In this document: positions 22,381-34,226 of the stretch, piece after piece
Layout: each line of letters opens with the position of its first letter
Numbering within the stretch: the stretch's first letter is position 1
Assembly (NCBI RefSeq): GCF_039555335.1
Contig: NC_092631.1
Location: 6,150,481 to 6,214,480, forward strand
Source: Amphiura filiformis
Taxonomy: Eukaryota > Echinodermata > Ophiuroidea > Amphilepidida > Amphiuridae
Direction of reading: 5' to 3'
DNA length: 64,000 nt
Notes under the pieces: model-generated
Databases searched by the model: none
What the model was told of the DNA's origin: nothing
The model's input: only the letters and a program-made list of their open reading frames with translations
Program-made: the position numbers and the translations under genes

Positions 22381-24087
22381 GTTTTGTAGCAGATGACAGT
22401 GTTCATTCAAGCTTATCAAGGTCAGTTATTAGCCACTTGCTGAATGGCTGGGCATTATCAGCTATCAAAGAGATACCTTATGCAGCTGCCAATCACAGTA
22501 GGGTCAGTCCATATCAAAACAGATTGAGTGTACACCCACCCTCTTGGATTTTGCTCTCCTTTGGCTCAGGGGTACCTTTTATGGACCCCTAGGTGAGGTC
22601 ACAAGAAAAAAATTCAAATTCAATACTAAAACACAAAAAATACAAAACAAATCTTATGTTCCTAGTAACATTAAACTACATTCTTTCAGATGCAAAAGAC
22701 TAGAAATTCATATCTGGTGTACACCTAAAGTTATTAGGGTCAAAATTTGCCGATTTTAAGCGCCATTTGTGGCTGAACCACTTTAGGGGGCCTAAAATTC
22801 TGTAGGGGGTCAAGAAATTTCTCTTTTTTGAATTGCTCATAGACATTGGCATATGGTTAATCCATTCTGAACATAATTAGGACCTATAAGTGCACTGTGA
22901 CATTATCATGGGTCCTTCAAAATCAAGATAATTTGATTGAAAAGTACAAAGTGCTGATTTTGACCCCTCTGAAATCCCAACGAAATTCCGAAATCTATCT
23001 TTTTGGCATTAGGTATTTCAGACACAGCCAGTGAGTGACCACATTCAAAAGAGGATCACAACTGATTCAATTAAGATGAAAGTGCCCCTCAAAGAGAGCA
23101 CTTTGTCATTTGGACCCCTTAAATTCCCAATTTTGGTCGAGGTCGCCAAACTTTGATTGGCCGCCATTCGCAAACGAAATGGAATTTGAATTTTTTCTTG
23201 TGACCTCACCTAGGGATCCATGAAAGGTACCCCTGGCCAAAGGAGAGCAAAATCCAAGAGGGTGGGTGTACACTCAATCTGTTTTGATATGGACTGACCC
23301 AGTAGGCCTAGAGGTTAAACATTTTGTTAAAACCCCAAAAGTGTATCAGGACAAAGCTGTGCATGTTGGTACTTGATTGTTTGGATTCCTATGTTGAAAA
23401 TCCCTTGTAGTAGTATTTTATTATGTGTAGTGTATATTGTGGAAAAAAAGTTCACCTGGACTTTTGATTTTGTGCCATTTCAGCCATTTTAGATGATTTT
23501 TGGCAAATGTTTTCTAAAAGCATGATTTCAGTGCCTCGGTTTGAAGAAATAATTTATGCTATTGACGGGGCTATTGACTAGTAAAGTGCCATTTCATAAG
23601 AAACCCCTTTGATACTTTCACAATATGCCTGTTTCATGTTTGCCCTATATATTAAAATAAAGAAATATAAAAGGTAAATATATGCTTATACCAATTTTGC
23701 TCCCATTGCTATTTTTGGACTTTGTCATTTTATTTCGTTCCAATGACCGGTCAGAATGGGAAACTTTGAAAATTCATAATTCGAAAAGTTTTTGACCGAT
23801 TTTGACCATTTAACCACCAAAATACTTCTGCTGATGAGTACTTTCCAGACAACAATCTTTTGTAGCAATAGGGGCAACATGAAATTTTGATGGGCATCCC
23901 TACTATAATGGTAATCGCTATACGTATACATGTAAGTATAAGTATAGGGCCTATAGGTCTATAAAGGTTGTTTTAAAGAAATTTCCATTTAATTTTATTT
24001 TAAGGAGATTGATATAGACATAGTGGCGTACCCAATGAGGGGAGGGGGGTTGGGAAGGGGAGGATTCACCCCTGTGAGAAGTCTTCA
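22377..24087 (+). repeat. Direct duplication, copy 1 (interrupted)
   Basis: 22377-22499 and 23300-24087 match 24561-25471 with only scattered differences. The two halves are separated by the inserted element at 22503-23299. The left breakpoint coincides with the end of the foldback at 21883-22380. Confidence 0.9.
22503..23299. mobile_element. 0.8-kb element with about 115-bp TIRs and CAGTAGG duplication
   Basis: The left arm starts GTCAGTCCATATCAAAACAG and the right arm ends with its complement. Homology continues through CACCCACCCTCTTGGATTTT and CTAGGTGAGGTCACAAGAAA. CAGTAGG is present on both sides (22496-22502, 23300-23306) and only once in the uninterrupted copy of the duplication near 24686. 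Non-coding, so presumably moved in trans. Confidence 0.88.
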
Positions 24088-24560
24088 TCGCGATGAAGAC
24101 TGTGAGAAGTCTTCATCGCCACAGTGCGCTTAATTGCCAGTGGCCAAGCACAGCACTGCTCAGAATGGCACAAAATATTCAGATCAATAAGATCAGGTGA
24201 AAACCTTGACCTACTGAGCTGTAATTTGGCAGAGTTGCCGTTATTACCTCTATCATACACTCTGTAAAAAGGTTTAAAAATGGACATGTAGATCTCAAGT
24301 TAAAAATTAAATTTGGAATTTCCATACACCTTTCGAATCATGTTAAATAGACACCTTTCTGAGCATAAATGTGAAGTTTCGTGCTCATTTGATGTATTTT
24401 TCACCTGATCTCAACCCTAAACTTTTTCTTATATTTATACCATCAACACTGACTTGCTGCTATACACGCACAGCCTAATCAATAATGAGTCTTTCACTCC
24501 ATTGTTAAAGTACTGTGCTCCCTCCCTGTAGCATTATGGAGTGACCAGGTCCTAGAGTGT
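24088..24560. other. Spacer between duplication copies, no gene
   Basis: Single-copy-looking sequence within the window. It begins with a small GAAGTCTTCATCGCGATGAAGAC palindrome-like repeat (24078-24118). No coding feature is recognised. Confidence 0.5.
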
Positions 24561-25471
24561 GATGGTTTTGTAGCAGATGACAGTGTTCATTCAAGCTTAT
24601 CAAGGTCAGTTATTAGCCACTTGCTGAATGGCTGGGCATTATCAGCTATCAAAGAGATACCTTATGCAGCTGCCAATCACAGTAGGCCTAGAGGTTAAAC
24701 ATTTTGTTAAAACCCCAAAAGTGTATCAGGACAAAGCTGTGCATGTTGGTACTTGATTGTTTGGATTCCTATGTTGAAAATCCCTTGTAGTAGTATTTTA
24801 TTGTGTGTAGTGTATATTGTTGTGGAAAAAAAGTTCACCTGGACTTTTGATTTTGTGCCATTTCGGCCATTTTAGATGATTTTTGGCAAATGTTTTCTAA
24901 AAGCATGATTTCAGTGCCTCGGTTTGAAGAAATAATTTATGCTATTGACGGGGCTATTGACTAGTAAAGTGCCATTTCATAAGAAACCCCTTTGATACTT
25001 TCACAATATGCCTGTTTCATGTTTGCCCTATATATTAAAATAAAGAAATATAAAAAGGTAAATATATGCTTATACCAATTTTGCTCCCATTGCTATTTTT
25101 GGACTTTGTCATTTTATTTCGTTCCAATGACCGGTCAGAATGGGAAACTTTGAAAATTCATAATTCGAAAAATTTTTGACCGATTTTGACCATTTAACCA
25201 CCAAAATACTTCTGCTGATGAGTACTTTCCAGACAACAATCTTTTGTAGCAATAGGGGCAACATGAAATTTTGATAGGCATCCCTACTATAATGGTAATC
25301 GCTATACGTATACATGTAAGTATAAGTATAGGGCCTATAGGCCTATAAAGGTTGTTTTTAAGAAATTTCCATTTAATTTTATTTTAAGGAGATTGATATA
25401 GACATAGTGGCGTACCCAATGAGGGGAGGGGGGTTGGGAAGGGGAGGATTCACCCCTGTGAGAAGTCTTCA
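24561..25471 (+). repeat. Direct duplication, copy 2 (uninterrupted)
   Basis: A 911-bp copy of the sequence at 22377-24087 without the 0.8-kb insertion. It ends at GAAGTCTTCA, about 110 bp before the satellite-like array starts, and the intervening sequence is purine-rich (GGAGG, GAGAGAGGG). Confidence 0.9.
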
Positions 25472-25581
25472 GGAGGGAGGAAGAGGGGAGGAGGGGATAT
25501 GGAGATTGAGAGAGGGCTGGAGGAAGGGAGAAATGAAAAGATATAATAAAGACAAGTAGATAAATAGAAATATAAGGAAAA

Positions 25582-27797
25582 CTAGAAGGCTATATATTTG
25601 TACACAAATACGGCTATACCCGCATGTTATCGGTGTACCCAAACTTACAGTCCTTATTTGCTGAGGACTTAAAATAAAGAAATTGTATGTGTAAAAAGTG
25701 AAAGTCCAAGTCACAAGCTTTAATTGAATGTAGATTGCACTGTCGTAGCACTTAAAATAAAGAAATTGTAAAAAGTCCCCTCCCAGGGGAGTCGTCTCTC
25801 TTACTCTCCATAAGTTGCTGTTGTCAGTCTCTCTTACTTACAGTGAGGCTATGCAATATGATTCAGGGGAAACTATTCCAGAGGTAGTATGTAAATTAAA
25901 TGGAACAGCCATTTCAGATGGAGTATGTAAATTAAATGGAACAGCCTTTTTTGGGGGCCATTTCAGAGGGACTATGTAAATTAAATGGAACAGCCAATGG
26001 GCATGTAATTTAACTGGAACAGCCTTAACGCTTCACGCTGGTATTTCCAATTATGATATAATACGATCTGTCTGTTTAGTCCTACGTGTGTGGGGTGGAT
26101 GGGTGCGTGCGTGGGTGTTAGTAACAATATAATTCTCAGGTGCTATCTGTGTACAAATTGCTGAGGACTTAAAATATAGTAATTGTAAAAAGTCGCCCAA
26201 TTGGGTGGAAAATGTGTAAAAATTGAAAGTCAAAGTCACAAGCTTTAATTTAATGCAGGTTGCACTCTCGTAGCACTTAAAATAAAGAACTTGTAAAAAG
26301 TCCCCTCCCAGGGGAGTTGTCTCTCCATAGATTGCTGTTGTCAGTCTCTCTTATTCACAGTGAGGCTATGCAATATGATTAGGGAAAACTATTCCAGAGG
26401 GAGTATGTAAATTAAATGGAACAGCCATTTCAGAGGGAGTATGTAAATTAAACGGAACAGCCTATTTTGGGACCATTTCAGAGGGAGTATGTAAATTAAA
26501 TAGAACAATCAATGGTATGTAATATAACTGGAACAACCTTAACGCTTCACGCTGGTATTTCCAACTATTATATTAATAATTATAATACGGATATGTCTGT
26601 TTAGTCCTACGTGTGTAGGATGGGGGGGGGGGGGTATGTGGGTGTTAATAACAATATAATTCTCAGGTGCTATTGTGTACAAATTCTGAGCCCGGAAGCT
26701 GCTTTATTTGATGAGAAACGGCCGGCCCTTTGTTTTAACATTTGGGGCCATGGGGCCCATAATATTTGATTTATGAGGCCCATGGACATATGTTGAAGTT
26801 TAATTCTCTAGTGCTATCAGTAGACTCAAGCTGGGCACTGTAGCTGCCTTATTTACTGAGTAACGGCCGGCCATATGTTTTAGCGTTTGGGGCCCTGGGG
26901 GGGCCCATATAATGTAATATATGGGGCTCACATGTACATATAACAATGTGATTTTCAGGTACAATCTGTGTACTAACTCTGACCCCTAAAGCTGCTTTAT
27001 TTACAGAGTAACGGCCGGCCCTATGTTTTAGCGTTTGGGGCCCTGGGGCCCATATAATGTAATATATGGGGCTCACATGTACATATAACAATGTGATTTT
27101 CAGGTGCAATCTGTGTACTAACTCTGAGCCCTAAAGCTGCTTTATTTACAGAGTAACGACCGGCCCTATGTTTTAGCGTTTGGGGCCCAGGGGCCCATAT
27201 TATGTGACATATGGGGTACATATATACATAGGACAATATAATACTGAAGACCTATATGTGTACCAAATCTGAGCCCTGTAGGTACTTTATTTGCTGAAAA
27301 ACGGCCGGCCCTTTGTTTTAACATTTGGGCCCCTGGGGCCACTAGCCTTGTACATCTGGGGCCAAAATGGGCAAAAGGCACATCTACAATTATTTATGGC
27401 TTATACACGTGCAACATATGAGCCCTAGTGCCCTTGTAGCTTTAGAGCTAGGCTTGTCAATCTGTTGCCCCTTATTTTTAACATTTGGGCCCCTGGGGCC
27501 CATAATATATAACATATGGGGCTCATGTATACTTGTATTTATAGAGTACCCCTGGGGCTATCAGTGTACCAACTCAGGGCCCTGAGGTTGCTTCATCTGA
27601 TGAGAAATGGCATGGTTTGTGTTTTTACATTTGGGCCCCTGGGGCCCGTGACCTTTGACCTCTGGGGCCGAGATGGGCAAAAGGCACATCTGCGGGGTAG
27701 GGCCCATAAGTGTACTACATATGTACCCTGGGGCCCTTGTAGTTTTAGCGCTAGCCTTGACAGAATGATGTGTTTGATAGAAGAAGGAGAAGGAGAA
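25582..27797 (+). mobile_element. Array unit 1 (type A, doubled 5' module)
   Basis: Left edge of the array: GGAAAA|CTAGAAGGCTATATATT. The A module runs to about 26150 and restarts within the unit at GCTGAGGACTTAAAATATAG (about 26160-26690). Five GGCCGGCC-type monomers (near 26718, 26864, 27012, 27157, 27302) are followed by three diverged monomers and a short GAAGGAGAAGGAGAA tract. No terminal hairpin. Confidence 0.85.
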
Positions 27798-29705
27798 CTA
27801 GAAGGCTATATATTTGTACACAAATACGGCTATACCTGCATGTACCCAAACTTACAGTCCTTATTTGCTGAGGACTTAAAATAAAGAAATTGTAAAAAGT
27901 CGCCCAATTGGGCAGAAAATGTGTAAAAAGTGAAAGTCCAAGTCACAAGCTTTAATTGAATGTAGGTTGCACTGTCGTAGCACTTAAAATAAAGAAATTG
28001 TAAAAAGTCGCCTCACAGGGGAGTCGTCTCTCTTATTCTCCATAGGGTGCTGTTGTCAGTCTCTCTTACTCACAGTGAGGCTATGCAATATGATTCAGGG
28101 AAACTATTCCAGAGGGAGTATGTAAATTAAATGGAACAGCCATTTCAGAGGGAGTATGTAAATTATACGGAACAGCCTTTTGGGGGCCATTTCAGAGGGA
28201 GTATGTAAATTAAATGGAACAGCCAATGGGTATGTAATTTAACTGAACAGCCTCAACGCTTCACGCTGGTATTTCCAATTATGATAATACGATCTGTCTG
28301 TTTAGTCCTACGTGTGTGGGGTGGATGGGCGTGTGGGTGTTAGTAACAATATACTTCTCAGGTGCTATCTGTGTACATATTCTGAGCCCGGAAGCTGCTT
28401 TCTTTGATGAGAAACGGCCGGCCCTTTGTTTTAACATTTGGGGCCCTGGGGCCCAATATATATGACTTATGGGGCTCATGTACATATGTTAAAGTATGAT
28501 TCTCAAGTGCTATCAGTAGACTCAAGCTGGGCATTGTAGCTGCTTTATATACTGAGTAACGGCCGGCCCTATGTTTTAGCGTTTGGGGCCCTGGGGCCCA
28601 TATTATGTGACATATGGGGATTATATATACATATGACAATATAATACTAAAGACCTATCTGTGTACCAAATCTGAACCCTGTAGCTGCTTTATTTACTGA
28701 GTAATGGCTGGCCCTATGTTTTAGCATTTGGGGCCCTGGGGCCCATATTATGTGGTATATGGGGCTCATATGTACATATAACAATGAAATTCTCAGGTGC
28801 AATCTGTGTACAAACTCTGAGCCCTAAAGCTGCTTTAACTGATGAGAAACGGCCGGCCCTTTGTTTTAACATGTGGGGCCCTGGGGCCCATATTTTTTAC
28901 TTATGAGGCTCATGTACATATGTTGAAGTATAATTCTCAAGTGCTATCAGTAAACTCAAGCTGGGCATTGTAGCTGCTTTATTTACTGAGTAACGGCCGG
29001 CCCTATGTTTTAGCGTTTGGGGCCTTGGGGCCCATATTATGTGACATATGGGGGTTATACATACATTTGACAATACAATACTAAAGACCTACCTGCGTAC
29101 CAAATCTGAACCCTGTAGCTACTTTATTTGCTGAGAAACGGCCGGCCCTTTGTTTTAACATTTTGGCCCCTGGGGCCCCTAGCCTTGTAAATATGGGGCC
29201 AAAACGGGCAAAAGGCACATCTACAACTTAGGGCCCATACATATGCCATGTATGAGCCCTAGTGATCTTGTACTTTTAGAGCTAGGCTTGTCAATCTGTT
29301 GCACCATATTGTAACATTTGGGCCCCTGGGGCCCATAATATATAACATATGGGGCTCTTGTACATTTGTAAATATAGCGCGCCCCTAGGGCTATCAGTGT
29401 ACCAACTGAGGGCCCTGAGGCTGCTTCATTTGATGAGAAACGGCGTGCTTTGTATTTTTCACATTTGGGCCCCTGGGGCCGTGACCTTGACCTCTGGGGC
29501 CAAGATGGGCAAAAGGCACTTCTACAGGGTAGGGCCCATAAGTGTACCACATATGGGCCCCAGGGCCTTTGTAGTTTTAGCGCTAGCCTTGACAGAATGA
29601 TGTGTTTGATGGAGAAGGAGAAGGAGAAGGAGAAGGAGAAGGAGAAGAAGGAGAAGAAACCAAAGGATAACAATATACCCGTCCATGCTTCGCATGCGGG
29701 TATAA
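27798..29705 (+). mobile_element. Array unit 2 (type A, with 3' hairpin)
   Basis: Its A module lacks the TTATCGGTG word after CCGCATG, as in units 9. Six GGCCGGCC-type monomers, three diverged monomers, a GGAGAA tract (29609-29665) and the hairpin ATACCCGTCCATGCTTCGCATGCGGGTAT at 29674-29703 in two pairing halves, then AA before the next CTAG. Nearly identical to unit 9. Confidence 0.85.
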
Positions 29706-31246
29706 CTAGAAGGCTATATATTTGTACACAAATACGGCTATACCCGCATGTTATCGGTGTACCCAAACTTACAGTCCTTATTAATTTTGCTGCACTCTCG
29801 TGCAAATAAAGAACTTGTAAAAAGTCCCCGCCCAGGGGAGTTGTCTCTCCATAAATTGCCGTTGTCAGTCTCTCTTATTCACAGTGAGGCTATACAATAT
29901 GATTAGGGGAAAACTATTCCAGAGGGAGTATGTAAATTAAATGGAACAGCCATTTCAGAGGGAGTATGTAAATTAAATGGAACAGCCTATTTTGGGACCA
30001 TTTCAGAGGGAGTATAGTATGTAAATTAAATGGAACAGCCAATGGGTACGTAATTTAACTGGAACAGCCTTAAGGCTTCACGCTGGTATTTCCAATTATT
30101 ATATTAATAATTATAATACGGATATGTCTGTTTAGTCCTACGTGTGTGGGGAGGGGGTATTGGGGTGTTAGTAACAATATAATTCTCAGGTGCTACTGTG
30201 TACAAATTCTGAGCCCGGAAGCTGCTTTATTTGATGAGAAACGGCCGGCCCTTTGTTTTAACATTTGGGGCCCTGGGGCCCATAATATTTGACTTATGAG
30301 GTCCATGGACATATGTTGAAGTTTAATTCTCTAGTGCTATCAGTAGACTCAAGCTGGGCACTGTAGCTGCTTTATTTACTGAGTAACGGCCGGCCCTATG
30401 TTTTAGCGTTTGGGCCCTGGGGCCCATATAATGTAATATATGGGGCTCACATGTACATATAACAATGTGATTTTAAGATGCAATATGTGTACTAACTCTG
30501 AGCCCTGAAGCTGCTTTATTTACAGAGTAACGGCCGGCCCTATGTTTTAGCGTTTGGGGCCCAGGGGCCCATATTATGTGACATATGGGGTTCATATATA
30601 CATATGACAATATAATACTGAAGACCTATCTGTGTACCAAATCTGAGCCCTGTAGCTACTTTATTTGCTGAGAAACGGCCGGCCCTTTGTTTTAACCTTT
30701 GGGCCCCTGGGGCCTCTAGCCTTGTACATCTGGGGCCAAAATGGGCAAAAGGCACATCTACAATTTAGGGCTTATACATGTCCAACATATGAGCCCTAGT
30801 GCCTTTGTAGCTTTAGAGCTAGGCTTGTCAATCTGTTGCCCCTTATTTTTAACATTTGGGCCCCTGGGGCCCATAATATATAACATATGGGGCTCATGTA
30901 TACTTGCATTTATAGAGTACCCTGGGGCTATCAGTGTACCAACTCACGGCCCTGAGGTTGCTCCATCTGATGAGAAATGGCATGGTTTGTGTTTTGACAT
31001 TTGGGCCCCTGGGGCCCGTGACCTTTGACCTCTGGGGCCGGGATGGGCAAAAGGCACATCTACGAGGTAGGGCCCATAAGTGTACCACATATGGGCACTG
31101 GGGCCCTTGTAGTTTTAGCGCTAGCCTTGACAGAATGATGTGTTTGATAGGAGGAGAAGGAGGAGAAGGAGGAGAAGGAGGAGAAGGAGATGGAGAAGAA
31201 ACCACAGAATGGGAAGATACCCTGCATGCGCTGCATGTGGGTATAA
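29706..31246 (+). mobile_element. Array unit 3 (type A, 5' deletion)
   Basis: The A module jumps from CAGTCCTTATT to TTTTGCTGCACTCTCG, losing about 150 bp found in other units. Four GGCCGGCC monomers, three diverged monomers and an AGGAGAAGG tract (31150-31196) follow. The end is a hairpin at about 31217-31246. Confidence 0.83.
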
Positions 31247-31899
31247 CTAGAAGGCTATATATTTGTACACAAATACGGCTATACCCGCATGTTATCGGTT
31301 TACCCAAACTTACAGTCCTTATTTGCTGAGGACTTAAAAAAGAAATTGTAAAAAGTCGCCCAATTGGGCAGAAAATGTGTAAAAAGTGAAAGTCACAAGC
31401 TTTAATTGAATGTAGGTTGCACTGTTGTAGCACTTAAAATAAAGAAATTGTAAAAAGTCCCCTCGCAGGGGAGTCGTCTCTCTTACTCTCCATAGGTTGC
31501 TGTTGTCAGTCTCTCTTACTCACAGTGAGGCTATGCAATATGATTAGGGGAAACTATTCCAGAGGGAGTATGTAAATTACTTGGAACAGCCATTTCAGAG
31601 GAGTATGTAAATTAAACGGAACAGCCTTTTTTGGGCCATTTCAGAGGGAGTATGTAAATTAAATGGAACAGCCAATGGGTAATAGTCTCTTATTCACAGT
31701 GAGGCTATGCAATATGATTAGGGGAAAATTATTTCAGAGGGAGTATGTAAATTAAATGGAACAGCCATTTCAGAGGGAGTATGTAAATTAAACGGAACAG
31801 CCTATTTTGGGGCCATTTCAGAGGGAGTATGTAAATTGAATGGAACAGCCAATGGGTATGTAATTTAACTGGAACAGCCTTAACGCTTCACACTGGTAT

Positions 31900-34226
31900 T
31901 TATACCCGCATGCAGAGCATGCTGGGTATCTTCTTATACCCGCATGCAATAGCATGCAGGGTATCTTCCCATCCTGTGGTTTCTTCTCCTCCTTCTTCTC
32001 CCATCAAACACATCATTCTGTCAAGGCTAGCGCTAAAACTACAAGGGCCCCAGGGCCTATATGTGGTACACTTATGGGCCCTACCCCGTAGAAGTGCCTT
32101 TTGCCCATCTTGACCCCAGAGGTCAAAGGTCACGGGCCCCAGGGGCCCAAATGTAAAAACACAAACCATGTCGTTTCTCATCAAATGAAGCAGCCTCAGG
32201 GCTGTGTGTTGGTACACTGATAGCCCCAGGGGTACTCTATATTTACAAGTATACATGAGCCCCATATGTTATATATTATGGGCCCCAGGGCCCCAAATGT
32301 TAAAAATAAGGGGCAACAGATTGAAAAGGCTAGCTCTAAAAGTACAAGATCACTAGGGCTCATATGTGGCATATGTATGGGCCCTAAGTTGTAGATGTGC
32401 CTTTTGCCCATTTTGGCCCCAGATGTGCAAGGCTGGGGCCCAGGGGCCCTAATGTTAAAACAAAGGGCCGGCCGTTTCTCAGCAAATAAAGTAGCTACAG
32501 GGTTCAGATTTGGTACACAGATAGGTCTTTTAGTATTATATTGTCATAATGTATATATAACCCCCATATGTCACATAATATGGGCCCCAGGGCCCCAAAC
32601 GCTAAAACATAGAGCCGGCCGTTACTCAGTAAATAAAGCAGCTACAATGCCCAGCTTGAGTCTACTGATAGCACTTGAGAATCATACTTTAACATATGTA
32701 CATGAGCCCCATAAGTCATATATATTGGGCCCAGGGCCCCAAATGTTAAAACAAAGGGCCGGCAGTTTCTCATCATATAAAGCAGCTTTATGGCTCAGAG
32801 TTTGTACACAGATTGCACATGAGAAGTACATTGTTATATGTATATATGAGCCCCATATATCACATAATATTGGACCCAGGGCCCCAAACGCTAAAACATA
32901 GGGCCGGCCGTTACTCAGTAAATAAAGCAGCAACAATGCCCAGCTAGAGTCTAATGATAGCACTTGAGAATCCTACTTTAACATATGTACATGAGCCCCA
33001 TAAGTCATATATAATGGGCCCCAGGGTCCCAAATGTTAAAACAAAGGGCCGGCCGTTTCTCATCATATGAAGCAGCTTTATGGCTCAGAGTTTGTACACA
33101 GATTGCGCATGAGAAGTACATTGTTATATGTATATATGAGCCCCATATATCACATAATATTGGCCCCAGGGCCCCAAACGCTAAAACATAGGGCCGGCCG
33201 TTACTCAGTAAATAAAGCAGCAACAATGCCCAGCTAGAGTCTACTGATAGCACTTGAGAATCATACTTTAACATATGTACATGAGCTCCATAAGTCATAT
33301 ATAATGGGCCCCAGGGTCCCAAATGTTAAAACAAAGGGCCGGCCGTTTCTCATTATATAAAGCAGCTTTATGGCTCAGAGTTTGTACACAGATTGCACCT
33401 GAGAATTACATTGTTATATGTACATATGAGCCCCATATACGCTAAAACATAGGGCCGGCCGTTACTCAGTAAATAAAGTAGCTACAGTGGCCAACTTGAG
33501 TCTACTGATAGAGAATTATACTTCAACATAATTATGTACATGGGCCTCATAAGTCAAATATTATGGGCCCCAGGGCCCCACATGTTAAAACAAAGGGCCG
33601 GCCGTTTCTCATCAAAGAAAGCAGCTTCCGGGCTCAGAATATGTACACAGATAGCACCTGTGAATTATATTGTTACTAACACCCCCTAACACCCACACAC
33701 CCATCTACCCCACACACACGTAGGACTAAACAGACAGATCGTATTATATCATAATTGGAAATACCAGCGTGAAGCGTTAAGGCTGTTCCAGTTAAATTAC
33801 ATACCCATTGGCTGTTCCATTTAATTTACATACTCCCTCTGAAATGGCCCCAAAAAGGCTGTTCCATTTAATTTACATACTCCCTCTGAAATGGCTGTTC
33901 CATTTAATTTACATAAGTTTCCCCCTAATCATATTGCATAACCTCACTGTGAGTAAGAGATACTGACAACAGCAACCTATGGAGAGTAAGAGAGATGACT
34001 CCCTGGGAGGGGACTTTTTACAATTTCTGTATTTTAAGTGCTACGAGAGTGCAACCTACATTCAACTAAAGCTTGCGACTTGGACTTTTTACACATTTTC
34101 TGCCCAATTGGGCGACTTTTTACAATTTCTTTATATTAAGTCCTCAGCAAATAAGGACTGTAAGTTTGGGTACACCGATAACATGCGGGTATAGCCGTAT
34201 TTGTGTACAAATATATAGCCTTCTAG
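31900..34226 (-). mobile_element. Array unit 5 (type A, inverted, longest minisatellite)
   Basis: Read on the minus strand from CTAG at 34226: A module to about 33660, then about nine GGCCGGCC-type monomers with one internal deletion near 33440, three diverged monomers, a GGAG tract (about 31985-32008) and two successive hairpins (31902-31962). Its 3' end GCGGGTATAA abuts host sequence at 31899. Confidence 0.85.

Noticed and set aside
29700..29709. Canonical Helitron 3' end (hairpin followed by CTAG) at each joint.
   Set aside because: In the inverted dimer insertion the base count with the empty site puts CTAG at the 5' end and GGGTATAA at the 3' end. A canonical CTRR 3' end is therefore not favoured, though it is not fully excluded.
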